A stretch of DNA of 64,000 nt, taken from positions 372,001 to 436,000 of the forward strand of contig NZ_CP007174.1 of assembly GCF_000730285.1 (NCBI RefSeq), in the 5' to 3' direction. Below, piece by piece: positions 16,900 to 25,085 of the stretch. This DNA is from Candidatus Nitrososphaera evergladensis SR1. Lineage in GTDB: Archaea > Thermoproteota > Nitrososphaeria > Nitrososphaerales > Nitrososphaeraceae. Position numbers and translations under genes: made by a program. How positions within the stretch are numbered: position 1 is the first letter of the stretch; the number at the start of each line of letters is the position of its first letter. Below the pieces are notes generated by a model that made no database searches, was not told the origin of the DNA, and saw only the letters and a list, made by a program, of their open reading frames with translations.

Positions 16900-16972
16900 G
16901 GCTCTGTTAACTTACCGTCGACTAGGCATCTGTCTCATCTATATCATGAGAAAACGGCAAGTTAACAGTACC
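16900..16972. repeat. IS6-like end / inverted-repeat element, copy B
   Basis: A compact element: GGCTCTGTTAACTTACCGT on the left and ACGGCAAGTTAACAGTACC on the right form near-perfect inverted ends (GTTAACTT-x-CCGT against ACGG-x-AAGTTAAC). An inner CTCAT-ATGAG pair is also present. It resembles copy A at 12347. Read rightwards, it contains ATGAGAAAACGGCAAGTTAAC, similar to the first codons of the Fic gene. It contains no gene; it is a solo remnant or a miniature element. Confidence 0.55.
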
Positions 16973-16995
16973 CCCTTACTTTCAAACTCTAGAGG

Positions 16996-18918
16996 TTACT
17001 CTGTTTGTATAGGAATGGAAAAGGAAAAAGTTGCCCCTTTTCCGTCTGCATTGTTTTGAGCCCAAATCTTGCCGCCGTGTGCCTCTACAATGGCCTTTGA
17101 CACATAGAGGCCCAACCCTGTTCCTCCAAGATTATCTCGAGACGAGGCCGAAGCAAATTTTTGAAATAGCCGGGGCAAAATGTCCTGTGCAATTCCACTT
17201 CCAGTATCTTTGACCTTGACTACTACTGCCGCCCCTCTTCCTAGGCCCTCGAAGCTCTTCTTTTCTGTAGATACAGTTATTTTTCCTTCTACTGTAAACC
17301 TGACGGCGTTTTGCATAAGATTGGTCATGACTTCGTACAATTTCGACTGGTCTGCTTCGACAACTAGGTTTCCATCATTGTGATTGGGCTCAAATACAAC
17401 CTGTATGCTGCCTCTTTTGCTGTCTGGCATAGACTCGCTTGCATCGACAACCACATTATTGATGAGTCTGCCAAGGTCAAACTTTTCTTTGTGTAGACTG
17501 AAATTTCCACTTTCAATTCTTGCAGCCTGTAATATATCCGAAGAAAGCCGCTCCAGTCTCTTGATGTTTCGGAGAATAATGTCATAGTACCCTTCTGAAA
17601 GTATAACCATGTTCTCCCCATTAGGATCTCTGATGCTTCTGACTGTGTCAATTGATGTCAAGATTGGGGTGATTGGCGTACGCAGCTCGTGAGCTGCAAT
17701 GTTGATGAACTCTTTTTGCAGCCTGTCGTGCTGTTTTAGCTGCTCATTTGCGGCCAAGAGTTCGGCTGTCTTGGAGGCCAGCGCTTGTGTTCTGTCTGCA
17801 ACGGTTCTCTCTAGTTTCCTGTTCCACAACAATACCAAAGCGCCAATAAACACAGCCGCAGTCCCTATCACGGCTATCCTAGCCATGCTAGTAAATCTCT
17901 GCTGATCGATAAATGCCTCCACATCAGCAGCACTTCCATGGGATACTCTTGTGAAGACGACTGCGAAATTGGTATTGTCAAGCTTGACATATGAATATGC
18001 AATGCTGACCGTCTGGCCATCGCCATAAGTGAAGTCTGACACACCATCATCAGACCCAGAAGAAGAAGATGATGGTGGTGATGAGGATGAATTGGCAAGT
18101 GCATATCTTGTGAATTCCTGCAGTCCGCCGCTGCTGTTGCTAGTATCATCCGCTGCCTTCTCCTCCACGCCAGCTATTGCATCTTGGTATTCTTTGCTAA
18201 AGTAGTTCATTCCCAGAAGGCTTGGGTGCTTGGTCGTCTGAAGGATGGTTCCCTTCATATCCAAAATGTCCATGGCAATTTCCTTTTCTCCTGGATAGAT
18301 CTGGCTGCCAAGGTAATTGTTTACCTTTGCAAGTGGAATTCCTGCGTATATCACGCCTTCAAAGCTGCCGCTCTGGCTATCTATTATGGGGTAGGAGATA
18401 AAAAGCCGGTCTATCCCGTCATCATCAGGTGATTTTTCCGCCGAGCTGGCATAGCCTTTTTTGGCGTCCCTCGCATTGATGAACCAATCCCGGTCGCTTT
18501 TGTCTGCTCCAAAGAAGAACTGAGCCGAGTTTTCATTATCGGTGATGCTGCTTGTCCGGTCTATCCTGCCATCTTTATCAAGCCATCCATAAAAGTCAGT
18601 CATGTCACCGCTTGTCTGCTGTGTAATTTCCAATAATGTACTGACTTTTTCGATGCTCTTCTCTTGGACAGACGATGCTTGCGCAATCATCTGTACGTTT
18701 TGCTGAATGCCACCAAGCTTGTTTGCAAGCGAATTAGCCAAGTCATGTGCTAATATGCGGGCGCTTGCCCTGTTTTCTCCTGCGGCAATTTCGGTTATCT
18801 TGTTTGATGCATCATTGAAAAATTGATAACTGGAAAAGGCCAGTAAAATGGCAATTAGAGCTATTGAAGAAACTAATAGAAGTGGTTGATTCCACTTTAT
18901 TGCTGTAATATTCATCAT
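16996..18918 (-). CDS. Membrane sensor histidine kinase with extracellular dCache-type domain
   Basis: 640 aa. TM1 is at ~12-32 (LLLVSSIALIAILLAFSSYQFF). An extracellular region to ~340 has Cache-like elements (FFGADKSDRDWFINARDAKKGYASSAEKSPDDDGIDRLFISYPI). TM2 is IAVIGTAAVFIGALVLLW, then a coiled coil. HisKA is INIAAHELRTPITPILTSID with the phospho-accepting His. HATPase_c has the N box LMQNAVRFTVEG, G1 DTGSGI, and G2 GGTGLGLYVSKAIVEAHGGKIW. It probably senses a small external ligand. No response regulator is adjacent. A Ser-rich tract near residue 280 is encoded by repeated triplets. Confidence 0.9.
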   Translation of the reverse strand: MMNITAIKWNQPLLLVSSIALIAILLAFSSYQFFNDASNKITEIAAGENRASARILAHDLANSLANKLGGIQQNVQMIAQASSVQEKSIEKVSTLLEITQQTSGDMTDFYGWLDKDGRIDRTSSITDNENSAQFFFGADKSDRDWFINARDAKKGYASSAEKSPDDDGIDRLFISYPIIDSQSGSFEGVIYAGIPLAKVNNYLGSQIYPGEKEIAMDILDMKGTILQTTKHPSLLGMNYFSKEYQDAIAGVEEKAADDTSNSSGGLQEFTRYALANSSSSPPSSSSSGSDDGVSDFTYGDGQTVSIAYSYVKLDNTNFAVVFTRVSHGSAADVEAFIDQQRFTSMARIAVIGTAAVFIGALVLLWNRKLERTVADRTQALASKTAELLAANEQLKQHDRLQKEFINIAAHELRTPITPILTSIDTVRSIRDPNGENMVILSEGYYDIILRNIKRLERLSSDILQAARIESGNFSLHKEKFDLGRLINNVVVDASESMPDSKRGSIQVVFEPNHNDGNLVVEADQSKLYEVMTNLMQNAVRFTVEGKITVSTEKKSFEGLGRGAAVVVKVKDTGSGIAQDILPRLFQKFASASSRDNLGGTGLGLYVSKAIVEAHGGKIWAQNNADGKGATFSFSIPIQTE

Positions 18919-19040
18919 TGCTAAGCCGTCTCTATAAATGGTCTATAATATTTAATCTGATGTTAAGAGCGTCCGTGTGTGTCACTCTCATAATAATAGG
19001 AGTAGGCTTGCGGCCTATGTTTGTTAAGAGAGAGGAAAGA

Positions 19041-20012
19041 CTATAAGGAGCTGGCATAAAGGCTATACAGGTTTCCGGTCTTGCTACCCACATAACTCCA
19101 GGTCTCTGGAGGAGTGGACAGTAGTTTGAAAGCGTCCTTCTGCTGCTTATCCAGCTCCTCGTAAACATACTGGCCAATTACAATCTGGTTTGGTTGCGCA
19201 AGACCTGTAATTTTGGATGCGATGCTAATAGTATAACCAAGGATGTCGTGGCGCACTTTTCTAATAGTTATCTGTTTACCATCCATGACCAATGAATGAA
19301 GGTCCCATCCATACTCCACCACTACATTTTCTCCCAGATCTATTCCTATACGAACATCTAGTTCTGAATAGCCCTCTTGATTCAGGATGACGTTGAACCC
19401 TTCTTTCACTGCCCTGATCATAGATCTCGCACAGTGCACTGCATTTGTGCACGGCATGTACGGATTGGACTTGTCCGGAATGACAAAAAATGCGAGTATG
19501 GCATCGCCCAAGTATTTCAGTACGAATCCGCCATATGCCGACACCACAAGAGATATTTCGTACGTGAATCCGCGGACTATTGCGGCCAACTTGTCCGCGG
19601 GCAACGTCATCGAAAGCTTTGTCGAGCCGACTATGTCGATGTACAGTATCACGAAAGTGGCTTTGGACCCTGCCATTTTTTCAAGGATGTCCCGTGTGTC
19701 TTCGTCCGAAATGTTAAATTCCATTTCTCCTTTCAATGAATTCCACATTGCCAGTTGGGCTGACTTGATGATGTTCCCTATGTTGACAACTGCATCAAGG
19801 TAAAACATGCCTAGCAAGGCTCTATCGAAAGAAGAAGAGGAGGTCTGTTTGACCGATGTTTTTTCCTTCTCCTCCTCTGCTTCTTTGGAAATTCTATCTT
19901 TAATTATTCTATTGACTTCTTCTTCGCTGATATCGAGTTGTGTTGCAATCACCTCTGGAAAAATGCCCGCATTGTATAGATTAAACACGGTTTGCTTTAG
20001 TTTTGATTGCAA
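19041..20012 (-). CDS. Class III adenylate/guanylate cyclase-like protein with HTH-like N-terminus
   Basis: 323 aa. Residues ~1-45 contain a resolvase-type HTH pattern (VFNLYNAGIFPEVIATQLDISEEEVNRIIKDRI). A linker follows, then the cyclase domain: metal Asp in FVILYIDIVGSTKLSM, second in GGFVLKYLGDAILAFFVI, and later VRIGIDLGENVVVEYG and GYTISIASKITGLAQPNQIVIG. The core is more canonical than that of the cyclase at 10162. It lies 3' of the histidine kinase's start in the same direction but is separated by ~120 nt. The product nucleotide is unknown. Confidence 0.8.
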   Translation of the reverse strand: MQSKLKQTVFNLYNAGIFPEVIATQLDISEEEVNRIIKDRISKEAEEEKEKTSVKQTSSSSFDRALLGMFYLDAVVNIGNIIKSAQLAMWNSLKGEMEFNISDEDTRDILEKMAGSKATFVILYIDIVGSTKLSMTLPADKLAAIVRGFTYEISLVVSAYGGFVLKYLGDAILAFFVIPDKSNPYMPCTNAVHCARSMIRAVKEGFNVILNQEGYSELDVRIGIDLGENVVVEYGWDLHSLVMDGKQITIRKVRHDILGYTISIASKITGLAQPNQIVIGQYVYEELDKQQKDAFKLLSTPPETWSYVGSKTGNLYSLYASSL

Positions 20013-20281
20013 TCGGAATGTGTATCCCTCTTTTGCACACGTATCATTAGGTACTCATTCTTATTAATCCGCGCATGTTACGCTGTTTCTTCTTCTTCGT
20101 CTCTCTCTCTCTACAGGCGGGCGGTTATAGAAAGAACCGTGTTCATCAGGACTCAAAAGCTCTTTGAGCCGAGCAAGCAGGGCCTTTTTAATTATTATTA
20201 CTGCACTTCCTTTTTTTCTTTCTTAGAAATTCCTGCTCTGGTACTGTCTTCAAGAATTTTGGCACTATATCAGATAAATGA
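20013..20281. other. Intergenic, no gene recognised
   Basis: Pyrimidine-rich stretch upstream of the cyclase gene. Apart from CT repeats near 20100 I see no structured RNA or frame. Confidence 0.4.
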
Positions 20282-20485
20282 CAAGGCGATGAAAATAGAT
20301 ACTGGGAGTGTGGGGGGAGCATTCCTAATCAAATCTATCCTTACAATACGTATTGTATTACATGCGCAAAGAAAAGACCGTTGGGTACGGTTTACTGTCC
20401 CGAGTGTGGCAGAAGGGTTCGCACGCACAGCTATCACCGAAGCAAGTCTCGTAACAAGTACGAAGCCGCAGAACGAATAGTTTGA
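20282..20485 (+). pseudogene. Zinc-ribbon small ORF without a start codon
   Basis: The frame is open from 20282 (just after a TGA) to TGA 20483-20485. It reads RYWECGGSIPNQIYPYN, then TYCITCAKKRPLGTVYCPECG, then RRVRTHSYHRSKSRNKYEAAERIV. The CxxC ... CxxC pair plus the first Cys looks like a real zinc ribbon with a basic tail. No ATG, GTG or TTG occurs before the first Cys in this frame. An ATG 2 nt off-frame at 20289, followed by a run of six G, suggests a frameshift. It may be decayed, or use ATT. Confidence 0.5.
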
Positions 20486-20830
20486 AAATCTTGGAGCCTG
20501 GCATAGAAGAATTAAAATTGATACTTACGGAGTGCGTTAGCTCGTAAAACAGGCTGAAAGAGTGAGCCCGCCATGAGATGATGATGGAAAGAAAGATATG
20601 TGGCAGTGCCTCGGGAACCATATATTCTGGCTAAGACCCAATCATGGTCAGTTATTATTTCATGACCTTCTTGCTGCCTTGTTTGCTTTGTTGGCGTGCT
20701 CTGCCGTTTTTTAGACTCCTTCTCCGCCTTCAACTCGGACTTCTCTGCTTTCTCTGCTACTTTCTTCGCTTTGCCTGCCTCTTGGTCATTAAATAAATTA
20801 ATTAATATTCATCAATGCCAATCGAAAACG
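20486..20830. other. Upstream region of ppk2
   Basis: A/T-rich TTAAATAAATTAATTAAT at ~20787-20804 is a likely TATA region for the PPK2 gene, with its ATG at 20831. A Lys-rich leftward frame (TTG start 20733) is present but unsupported. Confidence 0.4.
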
Positions 20831-21742
20831 ATGAAAATTAATTCTGAGGATTTTATTGTATCTACTGCCGGTAGAAAAAAAGTAAATCTGAAGCACCGGC
20901 CAACTATTGTGAAACCTCTATACGGATCAAAGAAGCAGTACAAAGAGATCCTCAATGAACACATTGAAGAACTCAGCTCGTTACAAGAGCTGCTCTTTGC
21001 ATCAAACCGCTACTCTTTGTTAGTGATCTTTGAGGGAATGGACGCAGCAGGTAAGGACAGCGCCATCAAGCATGTGATGTCCGGTGTTAATCCTCAGGGC
21101 TGCCAGGTATTTAGCTTCAAGCGTCCTACACCAATAGAACTTCAACATGATTTTCTGTGGAGGTATGTTGTCTGTCTGCCTGAACGAGGGCGGATTGGCA
21201 TCTTTAACCGTTCTTACTACGAGGGAGTGCTAGCCGCTCGTGTGCATCCGGAAGTAGACCTTCGTAGCGAAGGATTTCTTGACCAAGACGACGGGCCAGC
21301 TGCAGATGAGGAGAAGAAAAAAGAAGAAGTGTGGGAACAAAGGTACGAGTCTATTGTGAATTTGGAGAAGCACCTGTATCATAACGGGACAAGAATAATC
21401 AAGATCTTCCTTCACCTTTCAGAGGAGGAACAGCGAAAACGTTTCCTAGAGCGTATCGATGATCCAAAGAGGAACTGGAAATTCAGCTTGGCAGATGTTG
21501 AGGAGAGGAAGTTTTGGCATGACTACATGAAGGCTTATGAGGACTGTCTCAGTGCAACAAGCACCACTACCTATGCCCCTTGGTATGTTGTTCCAGCAGA
21601 TAACAAGGAGAACGCCCGGCTTATCATTTCAGAGATCATTTTGGAGACCCTGAACGGGCTAGAGATGAGCTATCCGAAACTGGATCCCAAACGTCTGGAT
21701 GAATTGCAATCCACCCGCAAGAAGCTACTGCTTAACAAATGA
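20831..21742 (+). CDS. ppk2: Polyphosphate kinase 2 (PPK2)
   Basis: 303 aa from ATG 20831; the open frame upstream is not homologous. Walker A-type motif [21 protein letters not shown], then the polyphosphate-binding region [16 protein letters not shown] and the lid [15 protein letters not shown], followed by [30 protein letters not shown] and [16 protein letters not shown]. All are hallmarks of one-domain PPK2, which moves phosphate between polyphosphate and nucleotides. An Asp/Glu-rich insert ([20 protein letters not shown]) sits in the lid region. It has a promoter of its own and no operon partners. Confidence 0.92.
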   Translation: MKINSEDFIVSTAGRKKVNLKHRPTIVKPLYGSKKQYKEILNEHIEELSSLQELLFASNRYSLLVIFEGMDAAGKDSAIKHVMSGVNPQGCQVFSFKRPTPIELQHDFLWRYVVCLPERGRIGIFNRSYYEGVLAARVHPEVDLRSEGFLDQDDGPAADEEKKKEEVWEQRYESIVNLEKHLYHNGTRIIKIFLHLSEEEQRKRFLERIDDPKRNWKFSLADVEERKFWHDYMKAYEDCLSATSTTTYAPWYVVPADNKENARLIISEIILETLNGLEMSYPKLDPKRLDELQSTRKKLLLNK

Positions 21743-21887
21743 GACCACCCGTACACGCACACATACATATACACAAAAAGGACAAGCAAAAGATTTCTGA
21801 ATAATCTCTCATATCTTGGAGAGACCAAGATATGTGCATGTTGGGAAACGCTTTTATTTTTAGTCACAAAATTTCACTCCGAGCGAG

Positions 21888-21948
21888 TGCAAAGTTAGCC
21901 TGGCAGCCCGGTTAAGGTACGAGCTTCTTTCCAAGCTCGGGATCGCGG
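21888..21948 (+). pseudogene. Decayed tRNA-Gly copy
   Basis: This copy matches the intact tRNA-Gly at 22839: 24 identical bases (21904-21927 vs 22851-22874) and 18 more (21931-21948 vs 22875-22892). The anticodon loop is enlarged by three bases (TTCTTTCCAA), the D arm has an insertion, and the T arm breaks off after GCGG. Similarity continues upstream (TTGG-x-AAACGCTTTTAT), so the promoter was duplicated too. It cannot fold into a working tRNA. Confidence 0.85.
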
Positions 21949-21998
21949 TTGTTATTCTTTCTCTCTCCACCTCGCTTCCTCTCCCCCCTCTATCCCTC

Positions 21999-22388
21999 CT
22001 ACCAGCTTTCTATCCGCAGCCCCGGCACTCTTTCAAAGTGCTTTCTGTTACGAGTTACGATGGACTGTTTGTTCGTAAGGGCCATGCTGGCAATAAAGAG
22101 GTCAAGTTCTCCTATGGAGTTGGACTTTAATTTATCTGCAAGTTCTCCCCACAGTCTTGCAGATCCATAGTCAAGGTTCAGTATAGAGAATCTACTCAGG
22201 ATTTTTTCTATTCGTCCAATGGCCCGGTCAGTGTTACGCGACGCATGGGCGCCATGATATAGCTCTGCTACATTTATGGTCGTTGTGTACACGGGTTCGC
22301 CTCTTTGTTCAAGTTCGTCTAGTTTTGCAATGGCAGCCGGACTGCCTCTATCTAGATCGGCAATAAAATCAGAATCAGCACATACCAT
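21999..22388 (-). CDS. vapC: VapC-type PIN-domain toxin
   Basis: 129 aa PIN ribonuclease. Acidic residues are placed as in the family: D5/D7 in MVCADSDFIADLDRG, Glu in NVAELYHGA, and the DLFIASMALTNKQSIVTRNRKHF end with Asp. It probably cleaves tRNA or rRNA when free of its partner. The antitoxin gene lies directly upstream in the same direction (19-nt gap). The pair sits between a decayed and an intact tRNA-Gly gene. Confidence 0.88.
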   Translation of the reverse strand: MVCADSDFIADLDRGSPAAIAKLDELEQRGEPVYTTTINVAELYHGAHASRNTDRAIGRIEKILSRFSILNLDYGSARLWGELADKLKSNSIGELDLFIASMALTNKQSIVTRNRKHFERVPGLRIESW

Positions 22389-22407
22389 ATGGATTTTTTT
22401 GCCTCTC

Positions 22408-22641
22408 TTAAAGCTCTACCTTTCTAGTTTTGAAATTCTTGCGTAATTTGCGGCTTGCCGTTTCAATCGCATCTGCCAGCTCGGAGTCAGGACCTAATTC
22501 CAGGAGAACTGCCTTGATCGCGGCCGGATTACCCCTTTGAAATTTGCGCAGGATCACGTCTGAGAAGGATTCCCCTTCTCTCTTCTCGGCCTTCAGCGCC
22601 TTGTATGCATCGTCAGTTATAGTAATTGTAATGGTAGCCAT
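22408..22641 (-). CDS. vapB: VapB-type antitoxin
   Basis: 77 aa from ATG 22641 (MATITITITDDAYKALKAEK). The N-terminal ribbon-helix-helix type strand and helix (TITITDDAYKALKAEKREGESFSDVILRKF) should bind DNA as a dimer. The C-terminal basic tail (RKLRKNFKTRKVEL) should cap the toxin. An in-frame upstream ATG at 22674 exists, but the family starts at the strand. It precedes vapC and probably represses the operon. Confidence 0.82.
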   Translation of the reverse strand: MATITITITDDAYKALKAEKREGESFSDVILRKFQRGNPAAIKAVLLELGPDSELADAIETASRKLRKNFKTRKVEL

Positions 22642-22838
22642 GTATGTATACATATGCAGTGCACTTACATGCATTTAAGCCTTATTCCATAGATCATTGC
22701 ATAGTACTCTTGCCACTGTGGTAACAATGATGATTATTATTATGGCGGTGCTTATTCTGGTTATGATGCGTATGGCTCTGTAACTTGGCAAACGCTTTTA
22801 TCTTCAACTTCGAAATTCCACTTTGGATAAAAGTAGAA

Positions 22839-22913
22839 GCGAAGTTAGCCCAGCCCGGTTAAGGTACGAGCTTCCCAAGCTCGGGATCGCGGGTTCAAAT
22901 CCCGCACTTCGCA
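22839..22913 (+). tRNA. tRNA-Gly (anticodon CCC)
   Basis: Cloverleaf by eye: acceptor GCGAAGT with ACTTCGC, discriminator A. Anticodon stem CGAGC/GCTCG (22867-22871, 22879-22883) encloses TTCCCAA, anticodon CCC at 22874-22876. The five-base variable loop is GGATC. T arm is GCGGG-TTCAAAT-CCCGC. No intron. CC follows the discriminator, then TTTTT as terminator. A TTTTATC box lies ~40 upstream. Confidence 0.93.
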
Positions 22914-22915
22914 CC

Positions 22916-23181
22916 TTTTTCCTTCTCATTTTAACTGGATTGTTGACAAAATTGTTGACAATGGGGATTTTCAAGCAGGGCTCTGTAAACTACGGCAATT
23001 TCTTGTTGACAACGGCGGCGAGAACAGCAATAGTAATAATCATCATCATAATAGAAGTGGTGGCTTTGAGTTAGATAGCAGCTATAGCGTGCAGTACCTG
23101 TCTATGCAGGATGCAAGGGAAAGAATCTACCTTGAGCACTTTTTAATTGCAGTGCTGAACCCGGTGTTTTTACGGACATAA
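22916..23181 (+). pseudogene. Possible protein remnant 3' of tRNA-Gly
   Basis: A frame with protein-like composition runs from the tRNA end to TAA 23179 (FNWIVDKIVDNGDFQAGLCKLRQF ... YSVQYLSMQDARERIYLEHFLIAVLNPVFLRT). It has no usable start codon apart from an internal ATG. An Asn/His-rich triplet repeat breaks the middle. It may be debris of a gene disrupted by integration at the tRNA. I do not recognise it. Confidence 0.3.
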
Positions 23182-23274
23182 AAAATAGAGATCATTTTTT
23201 CAAAGCGCAAAAACAGCGCATCTGAGCAAGCCGTATGGCCGTGTGTGTGTATGGATGTATTATGGAAGTAATGA

Positions 23275-24927
23275 CTATGCAGTAGTAGTGGTGGGAGGAA
23301 CAGCAGTAGCAGGCGCTACAGTCCCTTGCTCTTCATCCCCTCGGCGCTTTTCCAAGATATCTTCTGCCGCGCGCTTGGCGCTTGAAAGACTGGCGTCCAA
23401 TAGCAATCCTTCGTGGCCAACCCAGTCCCCTACTATATACAGATTCTTTGCGACGCTAACTTTGACCGGCGGTCTTCCTCGAATCCCGCCTTGAGATGCA
23501 GTTACTAGGGCATTTGAGACTACCATGTTTGGTAAGAACCTCTTTTTGACCAGCACCTTGCGCCATCCCGGCTGCATAAGGTCTAGCAGTCTCTCCAGTT
23601 CATTTTCCGTAGCCCTGGGATCCATGTCAGTTAAAGATCCAATGTATTTGACCACGTGTATTACCGCCGCTGGCCCTTGTACTTCTACGGAGTTACTACT
23701 ATTACTACTACTGCCGCCGGCGCGCGAAGAAGGTGCAAGTTTTGCAAATGCCGAGTGCACAGACAGGTACAATGGTTTGTCTATTCCAAAGCCTGCAAGT
23801 CTGTCCGGCCTTGGCAGGCTATTCAATGCAACATCGAGAGTCGCGACCCTGACAGGTATTGCCTCCTTGGCAGCCCTTGTGATCACTTCTGGTCTCTGCT
23901 CTTTGCTGAATAATCTGTACGCATCTGAAGGACTTGTGGCTATCACAAGAGAAGTTGCATTGATCTGGCTGCCATCGGAAAGGTCGGCCGTCCAGGCACC
24001 ATTACTTCTCTGTTTTACACCCACAGCTTTTTTACCCGTCAGTATCTGGACATTTTTTTCTCCCGCATCCAAGGCGGCGTCTCGAAGTCCATCGACGAGC
24101 GTCTGCCACCCCTCATCAACGTAAAGTACCCCACCAGATGATGCCAGCTTGAATTGAGCCAGAAGCGAACCGGCACTTGCAAACTTGGGATCGTTGCTGT
24201 AAGACGATACCCTAAGGTAGGTTTCTAACAGCTCTGCAAAATCCTGATGTCGTATCTCTTCCTTCTTCCAGCTGTCTAGGCTGATGGAATCAAACTGCGA
24301 CGTCTCCATCTTGGAGAGTGAAGCAAGAAAGCGAATGGCTTCGATTTTACTGGAAAGCGACAAAAGCTTTGACGACATCATAGAATATAGACCACTTGGT
24401 AGTGGAAACACCTTGCCTTCCTTTATTGCGACATATCCCGACGGCGAGCCTCCGTGGTATTTTACTCCAAGCTCTTGCAAGATCTTCACGGCCGGTCCTG
24501 CAAGATATAGTGCATGAGGACCTTGGTTAAAGTGATACCCTTCAAAATCAGCCGTTCTGGCGCGCCCTCCAATGCTGCTTGACTGCTCGGTTATCACCAC
24601 AGTCTTTCCGGCACGAGCCAGATACACTGCGGCAGTCAGGCCTGCCATTCCTGCACCTACTATCAAAACGTCTGTGCTGGTTATAGTAGCAGGAGCAGCT
24701 GCTGCTGTTGTTGATGATGATGCTGATGATGCTGATGTTGATAACGCTTGAAGGGGCTTGTCGCCTCTATCTCCAATGTCATGATCGTTATCGCCAACAC
24801 CGTCGCTACCACCACCAATAAGCCTGTCCTCTTCTTCAATTTCTACATCGACATTTCTTTCTTCTTCTTCCTCGTCCTCCTCCTCATTCTTATTCGCAAT
24901 TGTCCATTTCTCTCGAATCTCTACCAT
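23275..24927 (-). CDS. FAD-dependent amine oxidase / phytoene desaturase-like oxidoreductase
   Basis: 550 aa. Residues 1-85 are acidic low complexity (NEEEDEEEEERNVDVEIEEED, poly-Ser, poly-Ala). The Rossmann FAD motif is DVLIVGAGMAGLTAAVYLARAGKTVVITEQSSSIGGRART. The C-terminal FAD motif is NLYIVGDWVGHEGLLLDASLSSAKRAAEDIL. The arrangement is that of CrtI-like or NAD(P)-binding flavoproteins. The substrate is unknown; no carotenoid genes are adjacent. It is transcribed away from a TetR gene across two matching palindromes, so it is probably repressed by that TetR. Confidence 0.85.
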   Translation of the reverse strand: MVEIREKWTIANKNEEEDEEEEERNVDVEIEEEDRLIGGGSDGVGDNDHDIGDRGDKPLQALSTSASSASSSTTAAAAPATITSTDVLIVGAGMAGLTAAVYLARAGKTVVITEQSSSIGGRARTADFEGYHFNQGPHALYLAGPAVKILQELGVKYHGGSPSGYVAIKEGKVFPLPSGLYSMMSSKLLSLSSKIEAIRFLASLSKMETSQFDSISLDSWKKEEIRHQDFAELLETYLRVSSYSNDPKFASAGSLLAQFKLASSGGVLYVDEGWQTLVDGLRDAALDAGEKNVQILTGKKAVGVKQRSNGAWTADLSDGSQINATSLVIATSPSDAYRLFSKEQRPEVITRAAKEAIPVRVATLDVALNSLPRPDRLAGFGIDKPLYLSVHSAFAKLAPSSRAGGSSSNSSNSVEVQGPAAVIHVVKYIGSLTDMDPRATENELERLLDLMQPGWRKVLVKKRFLPNMVVSNALVTASQGGIRGRPPVKVSVAKNLYIVGDWVGHEGLLLDASLSSAKRAAEDILEKRRGDEEQGTVAPATAVPPTTTTA

Positions 24928-24940
24928 TCATTCACACCTC

Positions 24941-24956
24941 AGTTAGTCAACTAACT
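24941..24956. promoter_or_regulatory. TetR operator 1
   Basis: Palindrome AGTTAGT-ca-ACTAACT, 15 bases before the flavoprotein ATG. It shares its arms with operator 2, and so is likely bound by the adjacent TetR dimer. Confidence 0.75.
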
Positions 24957-24979
24957 AAACGATTGCCGGCTATTAAATC

Positions 24980-25001
24980 TTTAGTTAGTGGACTAACTAA
25001 A
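24980..25001. promoter_or_regulatory. TetR operator 2
   Basis: Perfect palindrome TTTAGTTAGT-gg-ACTAACTAAA (10-bp arms). It is flanked by a TATTAAAT box for the flavoprotein on the left and TTATATA (25004-25010) for tetR on the right, so binding would block both promoters. Confidence 0.82.
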
Positions 25002-25085
25002 CCTTATATATCAACATGTGGTGGTATTCAATTAGAGCATATTCATTTGCTTATTCGTGTGGTCATATGAGAGTGAGTTTACATT

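Noticed and set aside
20512-20733. 73-aa Lys-rich leftward frame from a TTG
   Set aside because: Low-complexity Lys/Glu/Gln composition, no ribosome binding site, and it runs through the ppk2 promoter.
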